Source: Candidatus Desulfosporosinus nitrosoreducens
GTDB taxonomy: Bacteria; Bacillota; Desulfitobacteriia; Desulfitobacteriales; Desulfitobacteriaceae
DNA: 64,000 nucleotides
Reading direction: 5' to 3'
NCBI RefSeq assembly: GCF_030954495.1
Contig: NZ_JAVHUW010000051.1
Location: 1-64,000, forward strand
Of the stretch, positions 35,329 through 43,719 are shown piece after piece; position 1 is the stretch's first letter; every line of letters starts with the position of its first letter. A program made the translations under genes and the position numbers. Below the pieces are notes generated by a model that searched no databases, was not told the origin of the DNA, and saw nothing but the letters and a program-made list of their open reading frames with translations.

Positions 35329-36021
35329 ATGGCGATTGAAAAAGCGAGCCGCTCAACCCTTGTGGGTCAGGTAGTGGCACAGATGGAGCAAATGATAGAA
35401 AGCGGCCAATGGAGCATCGGAGACAAAATCCCCGCAGAGCCGCAATTGATGGATATGTTTGAAGTAAGCAGAAACACATTGAGAGAAGGAATACAATCCT
35501 TAGTTCATATTGGTTTACTTGAAGCTCGCCAAGGTATCGGTACTACGGTTAAATCCAACAGTAATTTAGGACTTATATTGGAAAAGAAGATTCGGAAAAG
35601 TGATCTTTTAGAAGTATTAGAGGTACGTTTAGGATTTGAACGTGAAGCGGCCCAATTTGCATGCATGAGAAGAACAGCAGAAGATTTAACACAAATGGAA
35701 ATCTGTCTTGATGATTGTAAAAAGGCTTCTAAAACTAATGATCCGTTTCAATTCGCTCAGGCGGACATTGCCTTCCATAAATCTGTTGCTATAGCCACAC
35801 ACAATAAGATATTCCTTGAGCTGTATGAACATATCACAGACGCTTTGCAAAATTCTATTGATAGAATTATGCGCATTAAAAAGCCCGTGAATTTTGAAAA
35901 TGAAATTCATATAGATCTTTTTCAAGCAATTAAGGCAAGGAACTCGCAGTTGGTTTTAGAAAGTGTAAATCATTACCTAAACGATGCAATAGAAACTCTA
36001 AGTACGATGATTAATGAATAA
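35329..36021 (+). CDS. GntR-family regulator, FadR subfamily
   Basis: A 230-residue protein. The winged helix (residues 10-75) has PAEPQLMDMFEVSRNTLREG, followed by an FCD domain with ligand residues in EVRLGFEREAA, DIAFHKSVA and HIDLFQAI. ATG 35329 is chosen because the family starts with such a short lead. GGAGGG lies 14 bases upstream, rather far, and an upstream ATG at 35281 has no ribosome binding site. The CynX-type transporter gene follows after 37 bases, so the two form an operon. The effector is probably the transported compound. Confidence 0.83.
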   Translation: MAIEKASRSTLVGQVVAQMEQMIESGQWSIGDKIPAEPQLMDMFEVSRNTLREGIQSLVHIGLLEARQGIGTTVKSNSNLGLILEKKIRKSDLLEVLEVRLGFEREAAQFACMRRTAEDLTQMEICLDDCKKASKTNDPFQFAQADIAFHKSVAIATHNKIFLELYEHITDALQNSIDRIMRIKKPVNFENEIHIDLFQAIKARNSQLVLESVNHYLNDAIETLSTMINE

Positions 36022-36058
36022 AGGAGAGAATCTAACATTCCAAGGAGGAGATACTCCA

Positions 36059-37402
36059 ATGAATCAATTAAACAACAAACAGGAAAAAAACCTATATTCA
36101 TCTTCAAAAGGAACTACACCCATAATGTTGATAGTAGGAATTGCATTTTTAGCGGCAAATCTACGGGCACCTTTAACGTCGATCGGACCTCTGGTCAATT
36201 TAATTCGTGCCAACTTGCATATTTCAAACACATTAGCGGGCATGATTACAACCCTCCCGCTTTTCGCCTTTGCCCTGTTTTCACCTCTTGCACCGGGATT
36301 GGCGCGTAAGTTTGGAACAACATTGGTACTGCTTTGGTCGGTTGCCTTTCTTACGGTTGGGATTTTATTGCGCTCACAGTCAGGAAGCTTTGGTCTATTT
36401 CTTGGGACAGCAATTCTTGGATTGTCAATTTCTGTAGGCAATGTATTGATCCCCAGCTTAATTAAAAAGGAATTCCCTGAACGCGTTGGGGTTATGACGG
36501 GCATTTATTCTGTTTCTATGAATATATTTGCAGCAATTGCTTCCGGCATCAGCATCCCCTTGGCGACGGAATTGGGGTTGGGATGGATGGGAGCATTAAG
36601 AATTTGGGCTTTACTTAGCTTTATATCCATTATCCTTTGGATTCCCCAAATGAAACGTAGAAACCGAAAGATATCCATTATTGAGGAAACAATTGATCTT
36701 GACATCGCAACAGATACTCTTGAAATCCATGACGAAATAGATGAAATAACAGTTGTGCAAGGATCGGTCATTAAGAAAGTGAACTTATGGAAATCACCTT
36801 TAGCTTGGCAAGTTACTTTATACATGGGATTGCAGTCTATGGTGTTCTATTGCATGGTTGCCTGGTTGCCTGGAATTTTAATTAAACAGGGCATGGATTC
36901 CGCAAATGCAGGATGGATGCTTTCTCTCATGCAATTGGCTCTAATTCCTGTTACATTTATAGGTTCTGTTCTTGCTGGGCGTAAAGCTAATCAACGCTCA
37001 CTAGTGGCAATCGGCTCAATATGCGTCTTGATGGGACTTTTGGGACTGCTTCTCGGAGGGGCAAGGCTTGCTTTCTTATGGATTATCGTATTGGGAGTTG
37101 GCGGAGGGCTTACCTTTAGTCTGGCCATGATGTTTTTCAGCCTGCGGACAGAAAACTCGGATGAAGCGGCAAGACTATCCGGCATGGCTCAATCTATAGG
37201 TTATATGCTTGCCGCTTTTGGTCCGATGTTCTTCGGGTATCTGCATGATATGACCAACAATTGGACGATGCCGCTTATCATCCTGATTGGATTTGCCGGC
37301 ATATGCTTGCTTGCTGGATTAGGCGCAGCGCGTGATCTGCATGTTGGCTCAACTGTAAACAATAAAGGGGGACCTGAATTTTTCATTTCTAATTTAGACT
37401 AA
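36059..37402 (+). CDS. MFS transporter, CynX/NimT (YycB/YeaN-like) family
   Basis: A 447-residue, 12-helix transporter. The family opening FLAANLRAPLTSIGPLV (residues about 30-46) is diagnostic for CynX/NimT-type proteins, which move cyanate, nitroimidazoles or related small anions. A loop between helices 6 and 7 is long and acidic (DIATDTLEIHDEIDEI). ATG 36059 has AAGGAGGAG at about 9 bases. It is co-transcribed with the upstream gntR and ends in a terminator at 37412. Confidence 0.85.
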   Translation: MNQLNNKQEKNLYSSSKGTTPIMLIVGIAFLAANLRAPLTSIGPLVNLIRANLHISNTLAGMITTLPLFAFALFSPLAPGLARKFGTTLVLLWSVAFLTVGILLRSQSGSFGLFLGTAILGLSISVGNVLIPSLIKKEFPERVGVMTGIYSVSMNIFAAIASGISIPLATELGLGWMGALRIWALLSFISIILWIPQMKRRNRKISIIEETIDLDIATDTLEIHDEIDEITVVQGSVIKKVNLWKSPLAWQVTLYMGLQSMVFYCMVAWLPGILIKQGMDSANAGWMLSLMQLALIPVTFIGSVLAGRKANQRSLVAIGSICVLMGLLGLLLGGARLAFLWIIVLGVGGGLTFSLAMMFFSLRTENSDEAARLSGMAQSIGYMLAAFGPMFFGYLHDMTNNWTMPLIILIGFAGICLLAGLGAARDLHVGSTVNNKGGPEFFISNLD

Positions 37403-37411
37403 TGCCATTAA

Positions 37412-37439
37412 AAACACACCTGCTGAAGCAGGTGTGTTT
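37412..37439 (+). terminator. terminator after the gntR-cynX-type operon
   Basis: AAACACACCTGCT (37412-37424) and AGCAGGTGTGTTT (37427-37439) are perfect 13-base arms. The T tail is short. Confidence 0.7.
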
Positions 37440-37546
37440 GAAGATAGCGAATAAAACTCGCGTTAAAGGCTGAAGCCTTCTGAAAAGTCCATTAGCTAAG
37501 GCACAAAATGGATATTGGACCCCTACAAATCTCTGTTTATCGCTAT

Positions 37547-37987
37547 TCACTCATCGCACGAATAAAACACCATAGATTCAAATATCTGCCCATCTATGCT
37601 GATTATTTCATCAATGGGGATCGCTGTGCCATCGGTCATAACGACAACCCGTTCATATTCGTCTATCTTTTTAGCTGAACTAACGGCAGTAACATAGGCG
37701 CCGCCGTTCTTCTTCTCATCCGGCTGAAAATAGGTGATTGCAATTTCGGGATGCTCTTTAATCCGATCTGCTATGATTTGCAGCCTATCGCTCAAAGCGT
37801 CCTTCATATATTCGTCCAATTTTACCCTCTCATCAGTCAGTCTTGCGGTTTCTTTGATGGCGGAATCATAGCCGGTCAATGCAGCGAAGGGGGAAAACTG
37901 AGCTGCCCGGTCAATAGCTGTCATATGAGGGCGTGTCGTAGAGACATGGTGCGGTAGATTGATGATGTCGTCATATGTCTTCGTCAT
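37547..37987 (-). CDS. YolD-like protein, partner of Y-family polymerase
   Basis: A 146-residue protein of the type that follows UvrX/DinB-like polymerase genes in Firmicutes and on mobile elements. The start DIINLPHHVSTTRPHM and the segment AAQFSPFAALTGYD are characteristic. YolD-like proteins are thought to act with the polymerase in SOS mutagenesis (a functional analogue of UmuD has been suggested). Its ATG overlaps the polymerase stop (ATGA), so they are coupled. Confidence 0.82.
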   Translation of the reverse strand: MTKTYDDIINLPHHVSTTRPHMTAIDRAAQFSPFAALTGYDSAIKETARLTDERVKLDEYMKDALSDRLQIIADRIKEHPEIAITYFQPDEKKNGGAYVTAVSSAKKIDEYERVVVMTDGTAIPIDEIISIDGQIFESMVFYSCDE

Positions 37988-39507
37988 GCCTTGTGCCCTC
38001 CAATCTGCCTGTTCCGGTCTACTGTGGTAGCGCCTTCCTCCAGATTCATACCCTTTAGAATAGCGTTCTTGCCGTGTTTCTTTTTTATCTCCAGCATTGC
38101 TTTCTGCACCTTTTTTTCTCGTGCAAGCTCGGCTTCTTCATCCTCTTTTTTTGCCTGCGCAGCCGCGTAATCCGTAAAGAGATCAAGCTGTTCAAAGTTG
38201 TCCGTCTTTTGAACAGTTGCCTCATCAACAACATGATTCGCTGTGATGTTGACTCTTCTGATCAGGAGATTTTCGTCAACGATGCCTTCAAACAACTCTG
38301 TGACGGCATCCAGGATTAGCTTTGTAGAGGAGGTTTGTCTGCCAAGATTGGCCGAACCATGCGCAGATTTCGGAACGGCGCGTCCATAGTGGTCAGTGGT
38401 GATTGCCCCGCGATATGATTTTTTTATCTCCAGGTTTGTTAGATTATCGATATCATATCCGACCGTCAAAACAAGCTGGTCGGTCACAAGCCTTTTATCT
38501 ACCAGATCAAGTACCAGCAGATCTGTCATTTCCCGCACGATCAGCTTCGCTTTGTCAAAAGTATAGGCACAGTGCAGCACCTGCCCCGATCCAATACTGT
38601 TTGTGCTTGGCTTATACGCTTTAATATCGGCAATAGTGCATGGCTCCCAACCCCAGGCATGGTCAATCAGCAGTTCAGCGTTGATACCGAACAGCTTGTA
38701 TAGTAAATCCTCGTTGTAATAATCAGTAGGTTTACCGAGAGAGCATCTTGCGATATCTCCCATCGTAAGGAGACCTTTTTCCTCCAGCTTCTTGGCATAT
38801 CCTTTTCCAACGCGCCAAAAGTCTCTTAGAGGCTGGTGTGACCACAAGGAGCGACGGTAGCTCATTTCGTCCAGCTCGGCGATCCGCATACCGTTGTTAT
38901 CAGCCGGTATGTGTTTTGCCTGAATATCCATAGCGATTTTGCTAAGGTAGAGGTTTGTGCCAATTCCCACCGTTGCTGTAATGCCGGTTGTTTTAAGTAC
39001 ATCCAAAATCATTTTCGTGGCAAGCTCACGGGCTGAAAGATTGTAGATGTTCAGATAATCCGTGGCGTCAAGGAATACCTCGTCGATGGAGTAGACATGA
39101 ATATCTTCGGGCGCGATGTACTTCAAGTAGATATTGTAGATCCGCGTGCTGTATTCTATATAATGCGCCATCCTCGGTAGAGCAACAATGTAGTCCAACG
39201 AGAGACCCGGTGAGGATTTCAATTCAGTATCGTTGCAGGAAACGCCGGAAAAGGCTCGTCCTGGTGCTTTGCGCAGCCGTGCCGCATTTGCTTCCTTGAC
39301 CTTCTGCACGACCTCAAACAGCCTCGCCCTACCGGGAATGCCGTGTGCTTTGAGGGAGGGAGAAACGGCAAGACAGATGGTTTTTTCTGTGCGGCTTGCA
39401 TCAGCGACAACAAGGTTGGTGGTCAGTGGATCAAGCCCTTGTTCTATACACTCGACCGAAGCGTAGAAGGATTTTAAATCGATCGCGATATAGATTCTGT
39501 TCTTCAT
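37984..39507 (-). CDS. Y-family DNA polymerase (UmuC/UvrX-type, lesion bypass)
   Basis: A 507-residue error-prone polymerase. Catalytic motifs are IAIDLKSFYASVECIE near the N-terminus (first Asp) and YSIDEVFLDATDYL near residue 130 (Asp-Glu). The helix-hairpin-helix region is KKLEEKGLLTMGDIARC, and the little-finger domain follows. The length is greater than DinB (about 350) and fits plasmid- or ICE-borne UmuC-like proteins. It overlaps the YolD-like gene by 4 bases. The promoter with a LexA-like box at 39979-40007 and the repeat at 39614-39742 lie upstream in its leader. Confidence 0.88.
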   Translation of the reverse strand: MKNRIYIAIDLKSFYASVECIEQGLDPLTTNLVVADASRTEKTICLAVSPSLKAHGIPGRARLFEVVQKVKEANAARLRKAPGRAFSGVSCNDTELKSSPGLSLDYIVALPRMAHYIEYSTRIYNIYLKYIAPEDIHVYSIDEVFLDATDYLNIYNLSARELATKMILDVLKTTGITATVGIGTNLYLSKIAMDIQAKHIPADNNGMRIAELDEMSYRRSLWSHQPLRDFWRVGKGYAKKLEEKGLLTMGDIARCSLGKPTDYYNEDLLYKLFGINAELLIDHAWGWEPCTIADIKAYKPSTNSIGSGQVLHCAYTFDKAKLIVREMTDLLVLDLVDKRLVTDQLVLTVGYDIDNLTNLEIKKSYRGAITTDHYGRAVPKSAHGSANLGRQTSSTKLILDAVTELFEGIVDENLLIRRVNITANHVVDEATVQKTDNFEQLDLFTDYAAAQAKKEDEEAELAREKKVQKAMLEIKKKHGKNAILKGMNLEEGATTVDRNRQIGGHKA

Positions 39508-39613
39508 GCTTATTCTCCGGTCTCCTCCTTCAAAAATTGTCTGCTCGCAAATTGGAATTATAAAGTTCTCATTATGCCCATAATCAGCTTCTCCCCAAAC
39601 TTTGCATTATATA

Positions 39614-39742
39614 AAGAAGACTTGATTCAGGTGGAGCTTTAACTCCATCTGAATCTTAGCCGCCCTTATCCGGGGACTTAGCCGCTCTTAACTCACCGCT
39701 TGCAGAAGCGGGAGTCTTTGAGCGGATTAGTCAGCGGATAAA
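39614..39742. repeat. 129-bp double-hairpin intergenic repeat, copy B
   Basis: It matches 18469-18597 with 9 mismatches, in the same orientation. Here the second hairpin is even better paired (CCGCTT/AAGCGG core, TTATCC/GGATAA base). It lies between the SOS-type promoter and the polymerase start, so it would be transcribed as part of that leader. Confidence 0.8.
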
Positions 39743-39978
39743 TATATCTGCACTACAAATTCCTGTTTGTCTTCATGCTTTATAAAGTGGCTTATCCTTT
39801 ATCATTCTATATGTCCGGTTATTAAAAGTTCAAACATAGGCTCCGAAATTCCTAATGTCATCTATAAAACGCCACAAAAAATGCGGTCAAAAAATGTGCT
39901 TTTTGGCAACTACCGCACCTCTATCTACCGAAATCGATTAGTTTGATAGTGATTCGATAGGTTTAAATTCACATACAA

Positions 39979-40007
39979 ATTATACAAAACATATGTTCTG
40001 TTTGCAA
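39979..40007 (-). promoter_or_regulatory. promoter with LexA box, for the polymerase/YolD-like operon
   Basis: On the minus strand: TTGCAA, 17-base spacer, TATAAT. The spacer contains AGAACATATGTTTT, which agrees with 12 of 14 positions of the Gram-positive LexA box CGAACRNRYGTTYC. The placement inside the spacer is ideal for repression. The start would lie about 460 bases upstream of the polymerase gene. Confidence 0.6.
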
Positions 40008-40198
40008 TATGGATACTATCCAGCCTCATTATACTTACCTCCGAGCCGTAGTCCATCCTTTTACCGAATCCCGCACTATGCCTGAATGAAATCGCCATAC
40101 AGTTCACCGCTTAGGACATATTCTACATTTTATGAATTGGCAGGAGTTTGGCTAAGGCTGATTTATATAACTTATACTCTTTATTACCATTCCTCACT

Positions 40199-40900
<702 letters not shown>

Positions 40901-41618
40901 TTAACGATCCAGAAGAGAACTCATGATATTAAGAATATCCGGTTTACTTACTGGTTCAGCATGTCCCATTACACAAATATCAAAATCAAATTCTTCAATC
41001 GCTGTAATTAAAGAACGTAATTTATCTTTATCTAAATAGCAATTATCGTAATAATCCACTCCAACAGCATCACCAATAAATAACACTCTTTCTTGAGGTA
41101 TAAATATGCAAATACAATCTTCACTATGAGGAGATACGATATGATGTAATTCTACAACAATATCTCCCAGATCAATTTCCATATTTCTATCGTAAGAGAT
41201 ATCGGAGGTCGTTACTCGTATCTCCGAAAGTAGCGGATATTCCTTCCGAATACAAATATCAGCAAATTCAATCTCAACCTTTGCTTCCAATCTCTTTTTC
41301 ATTTCGGAATCTGTCCATTTCCACTTAGCTATTTCTGCTAGTTTAGCATTCGTTTTTTTGTGAGCAATTGTAATGCCTTCCACTGCATTCATAACCGAAA
41401 GTATGATCCCAATGCCAATGTGTAATTGCAATAAAGTCTGGTTTTCTTAACCCTTCATTAGTTATAGAATCATTAAATAACTCAACATGTCTTCTAGAGT
41501 TACCTGAATCCACCATTAAAGAATACTTTTGTCCGCTTATATATCCAAGAACCGGCCTATCAGCCTCTTTACTATGCGTAGTATAAAAAACGCGTTCTGT
41601 TAACTGCTTCAGCTCCAT
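40901..41618 (-). pseudogene. MBL-fold metallo-hydrolase, frameshifted
   Basis: Two overlapping frames together give one metallo-beta-lactamase-fold protein. The first (41618-41343) carries MVDSGNSRRH and the metal motif THWHWDHTFG. The second (from about 41396 to 40901) continues NAVEGITIAHKKTNAKL and later has HIVSPHSEDC, FIGDAVG and VMGHAEPV. One extra base (a T at about 41397) between GGT and ATG explains the shift. It is either a recent mutation or a sequencing error. Confidence 0.75.
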
Positions 41619-41713
41619 ATAATAAATCCTCCTAGCATATTTATAATTTTATACAAGCTCACATCACCAACATCTCATTCCACTTTATTTTTTGGCAAAG
41701 AAACCGTCTCAGC

Positions 41714-41768
41714 GTGCCTTGAGTAGACAAAAAAGATGCCGCCTGAGCCTGATAGGGCCTTGGCGGCA
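41714..41768 (-). repeat. terminator-like dispersed repeat, copy R2
   Basis: On the minus strand TGCCGCC/GGCGGCA form a 7-bp stem followed by TCTTTTTTG, 25 bases after the nitroreductase stop, so it probably ends that transcript. The wider sequence is shared with R1 at 30597-30650. Confidence 0.65.
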
Positions 41769-41792
41769 AGTGCTTTCCGGCAACATATACTG

Positions 41793-42500
41793 CTAGCTTA
41801 AACGGAAAACTCCACCATTGCCAAATTCAAATGTTCCTCCTGCCTCTAGCTCGAAATGTTTCTTTGCAATACCTAAATCAGTCAAATCCAGGGAATAGTC
41901 ATCCGCAATTTGAGCGCTTAAAATGTTGTTCTCATACTTAAACATTGCTTTTTGGGTATTTTTAGCGCTTGGGGCAAGTAACACAGCCTTCATTCCGTTT
42001 TGTACCCATTGCGGCACCGGTTGATCGCTTATGATTCTTTCTGCCATATTTTTTACTTTTCTATGTGTAGCAGACCGCATCATCTTTTCTGTTAGTGAGG
42101 GCGCTGCCACTTTACCTACTAAGACAACACAAACCAGTTCCTCGCTGTCATCAACAATTAATTCTTCCTTGTCAAAGGTGCCTCCAACCCAACAGGTTCC
42201 CAAACCTAAATCAGTTATAGCAAGAACTAAATCTTCTCCGTAATAGCCAATTCTTTCCTTCAAATTCTTGAGTTCTTTGTTCCCTTTCATCAATATAACT
42301 GAACGCACATTGGTAAATAAGCCGTAACTCTTTCTTAATTTCTGAAAAGCATTGCTCCCGTCCTCCAAAAATGCCATGGCTAAGCCAGATGCTTCATTTA
42401 ATTCATTAATAAGAGAAATGATTATTTTCTTTTCTGAACTTGTAACCGGCTCTTTTTCAAACTTTCTCCGTGAAATTCTATTTTCTATTGCCCTGCGCAT
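41793..42500 (-). CDS. nitroreductase-family protein (TM1586-like)
   Basis: A 235-residue protein with the nitroreductase FMN-binding opening RRAIENRISRRKF. The two-lobed structure of the TM1586 group follows: GLGTCWVGGTFDKEEL in the middle, VLLAPSAKNTQKAMF in the second half, and LDLTDLGIAKKHFELEA at the end. Probably an NAD(P)H-dependent oxidoreductase, substrate unknown. ATG 42500 has GGAGG in front. It starts 19 bases after the ArsR-type gene and forms an operon with it. Confidence 0.82.
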   Translation of the reverse strand: MRRAIENRISRRKFEKEPVTSSEKKIIISLINELNEASGLAMAFLEDGSNAFQKLRKSYGLFTNVRSVILMKGNKELKNLKERIGYYGEDLVLAITDLGLGTCWVGGTFDKEELIVDDSEELVCVVLVGKVAAPSLTEKMMRSATHRKVKNMAERIISDQPVPQWVQNGMKAVLLAPSAKNTQKAMFKYENNILSAQIADDYSLDLTDLGIAKKHFELEAGGTFEFGNGGVFRLS

Positions 42501-42519
42501 AAAATTACCTCCAAATTGC

Positions 42520-42867
42520 TCATCCACTTCCCGGATAAAATTCTTTCATTAAATCGTCAATATGGAATACAAGATTCTTAAGCAATTCCAATTTAGTAGA
42601 AATATTGATATAGTAAAAATTCCTTGCGCCTTCTTTGCGCATTAGTATGATACCTGCATCCCGCAAAATTTTCAGATGGTGTGAAACAGCAGGGCGAGAA
42701 AGATGAACTTGCTCTGTAATTTCACCGACACGCAGGCCGGTCTTGCAGGTAGTTTCCATCAAAACCATAATGATAGCCTGACGCGTTTCATCGCCAATAG
42801 CCAATAAGATTTTTTGACAATTCATAAAGTCCTGTCTTATCAGCTTGAGCTGCTCGTGTTTATCCAT
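42520..42867 (-). CDS. ArsR/SmtB-family regulator
   Basis: A 115-residue winged-helix repressor. The recognition helix region is VHLSRPAVSHHLKILRDAGI, preceded by GDETRQAIIMVLM. The wing is MRKEGARNFYYI. No classical metal-binding CxC motif is present at the recognition helix, so it may sense another signal. ATG 42867 has AGAGGTG at 5 bases. It is first of a two-gene operon with the nitroreductase, and a palindrome at 42894-42905 is its probable operator. Confidence 0.85.
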   Translation of the reverse strand: MDKHEQLKLIRQDFMNCQKILLAIGDETRQAIIMVLMETTCKTGLRVGEITEQVHLSRPAVSHHLKILRDAGIILMRKEGARNFYYINISTKLELLKNLVFHIDDLMKEFYPGSG

Positions 42868-42893
42868 ATAGACACCTCTTAAATCTCGTTTAA

Positions 42894-42905
42894 TAGTTCG
42901 AACTA
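42894..42905. promoter_or_regulatory. palindromic operator candidate of the ArsR-type gene
   Basis: TAGTTCGAACTA is a perfect 12-bp palindrome inside a longer, nearly symmetrical AT-rich context (TTTAA..AATAAA), 27 bases upstream of the start. Confidence 0.5.
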
Positions 42906-42974
42906 ATAAACTATATGTAATCATATAGAAGCCTTCAGCCCTATGCAATATTGGGAAAGAAAATCAAGACGAAC

Positions 42975-43118
42975 TTACACCAAATAGGCATTCTTGATCG
43001 TTGTCCGAAAGTCCTGAAACACAAAACCGAGATTTTCCCGGCGGAAGGCGGAAATCTCCTTTTCCTTAATGGTGTTGAGCGCTTTCCCCTTGAGCAGAAC
43101 CTCCTTTGCTGAGTAGGT
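42975..43118 (-). pseudogene. ABC transporter ATPase fragment
   Basis: A 47-codon open stretch without start contains EVLLKGKALNTI, AFRRENLGFVFQDF and RTTIKNAYLV before a stop. This is the Q-loop region (FVFQDF) of MacB/BceA-type ABC ATPases. Walker A, signature and Walker B are all missing. Confidence 0.6.
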
Positions 43119-43129
43119 TCAGTATAGCA

Positions 43130-43176
43130 AAACTGGAAAATGCCCTGCCATAACTTTGGCTTACATTTTCCAGTTT
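43130..43176 (-). terminator. hairpin after the mutase operon
   Basis: AAACTGGAAAATG and CATTTTCCAGTTT are perfect 13-base arms around 21 bases, located 110 bases after the stop of the last mutase-operon gene. A TTTT follows on the minus strand. Confidence 0.5.
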
Positions 43177-43287
43177 AAGCTTACCCTTTTGTAAGGTAGA
43201 TCATCATTTTATTCTTGCACTGTATCGCCCGTAGCATATGCAGGAAAGCCCCTCCCTTTTCAGATACCATTTTATCACGGAAAAGGA

Positions 43288-43710
43288 TTAATAAACCTTA
43301 CTAACAGTATTAGCAGCACTTTTTACTACAGTTACCAACTCATCCCTTTTTGTACCGCTAACGCAAACATCATAAAAACCCATGTCCTTAAGAATTTTAA
43401 CATCCTGGGGCGGAATGACTCCACCAATGACAAAGGCAATACTTTGCTCAAGGCCTTTTTGTCTGGCTAATTCCAAAAGGTGTTTGCCTGTACGCAAATG
43501 AGCACCCGATAGTGAGCTGACCCCAATAACTTGAGCATCTTCTTCCATGGCTGCTTTGAGGGCATTTTCTGCAGTGGTGTTGCCCATATAGACAACTTCC
43601 ATACCTTCTTCTTTTAAAATGGTACTTACGACGATGATGCCGCGATTATGTGTCTCGGGTCCGAGACAACACATTAAAACTTTAATTCTTGTATCTTCCA
43701 AGCTGTCCAT
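43288..43710 (-). CDS. acyl-CoA mutase, small (cobalamin-binding) subunit
   Basis: A 140-residue B12-binding domain homologous to the C-terminal domain of methylmalonyl-CoA mutase. The lower-ligand motif is CLGPETHNRG, so the usual DxHxxG reads ExHxxG. GVSSLSGAH and FVIGGVIPPQD supply the SxL and GG elements. Separate B12 subunits are known for isobutyryl-, 2-hydroxyisobutyryl- and archaeal methylmalonyl-CoA mutases. It starts 9 bases after the large subunit gene. The Asp-to-Glu change next to the cobalt-ligating His is unusual but conservative. Confidence 0.88.
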   Translation of the reverse strand: MDSLEDTRIKVLMCCLGPETHNRGIIVVSTILKEEGMEVVYMGNTTAENALKAAMEEDAQVIGVSSLSGAHLRTGKHLLELARQKGLEQSIAFVIGGVIPPQDVKILKDMGFYDVCVSGTKRDELVTVVKSAANTVSKVY

Positions 43711-43719
43711 CCCTTTCCT

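Larger units (their letters stand above)
39508..40198. other. long leader region of the polymerase operon; no gene
   Basis: It contains repeat copy B (39614-39742) and an SOS-type promoter (39979-40007). Short open frames here (39925-40107 minus, 40086 on plus) overlap these signals or the neighbouring gene and lack ribosome binding sites. Confidence 0.45.

Noticed and set aside
39925..40107. 60-codon minus-strand open frame
   Set aside because: It overlaps the well-formed promoter with the LexA-like box and has no supporting signals.
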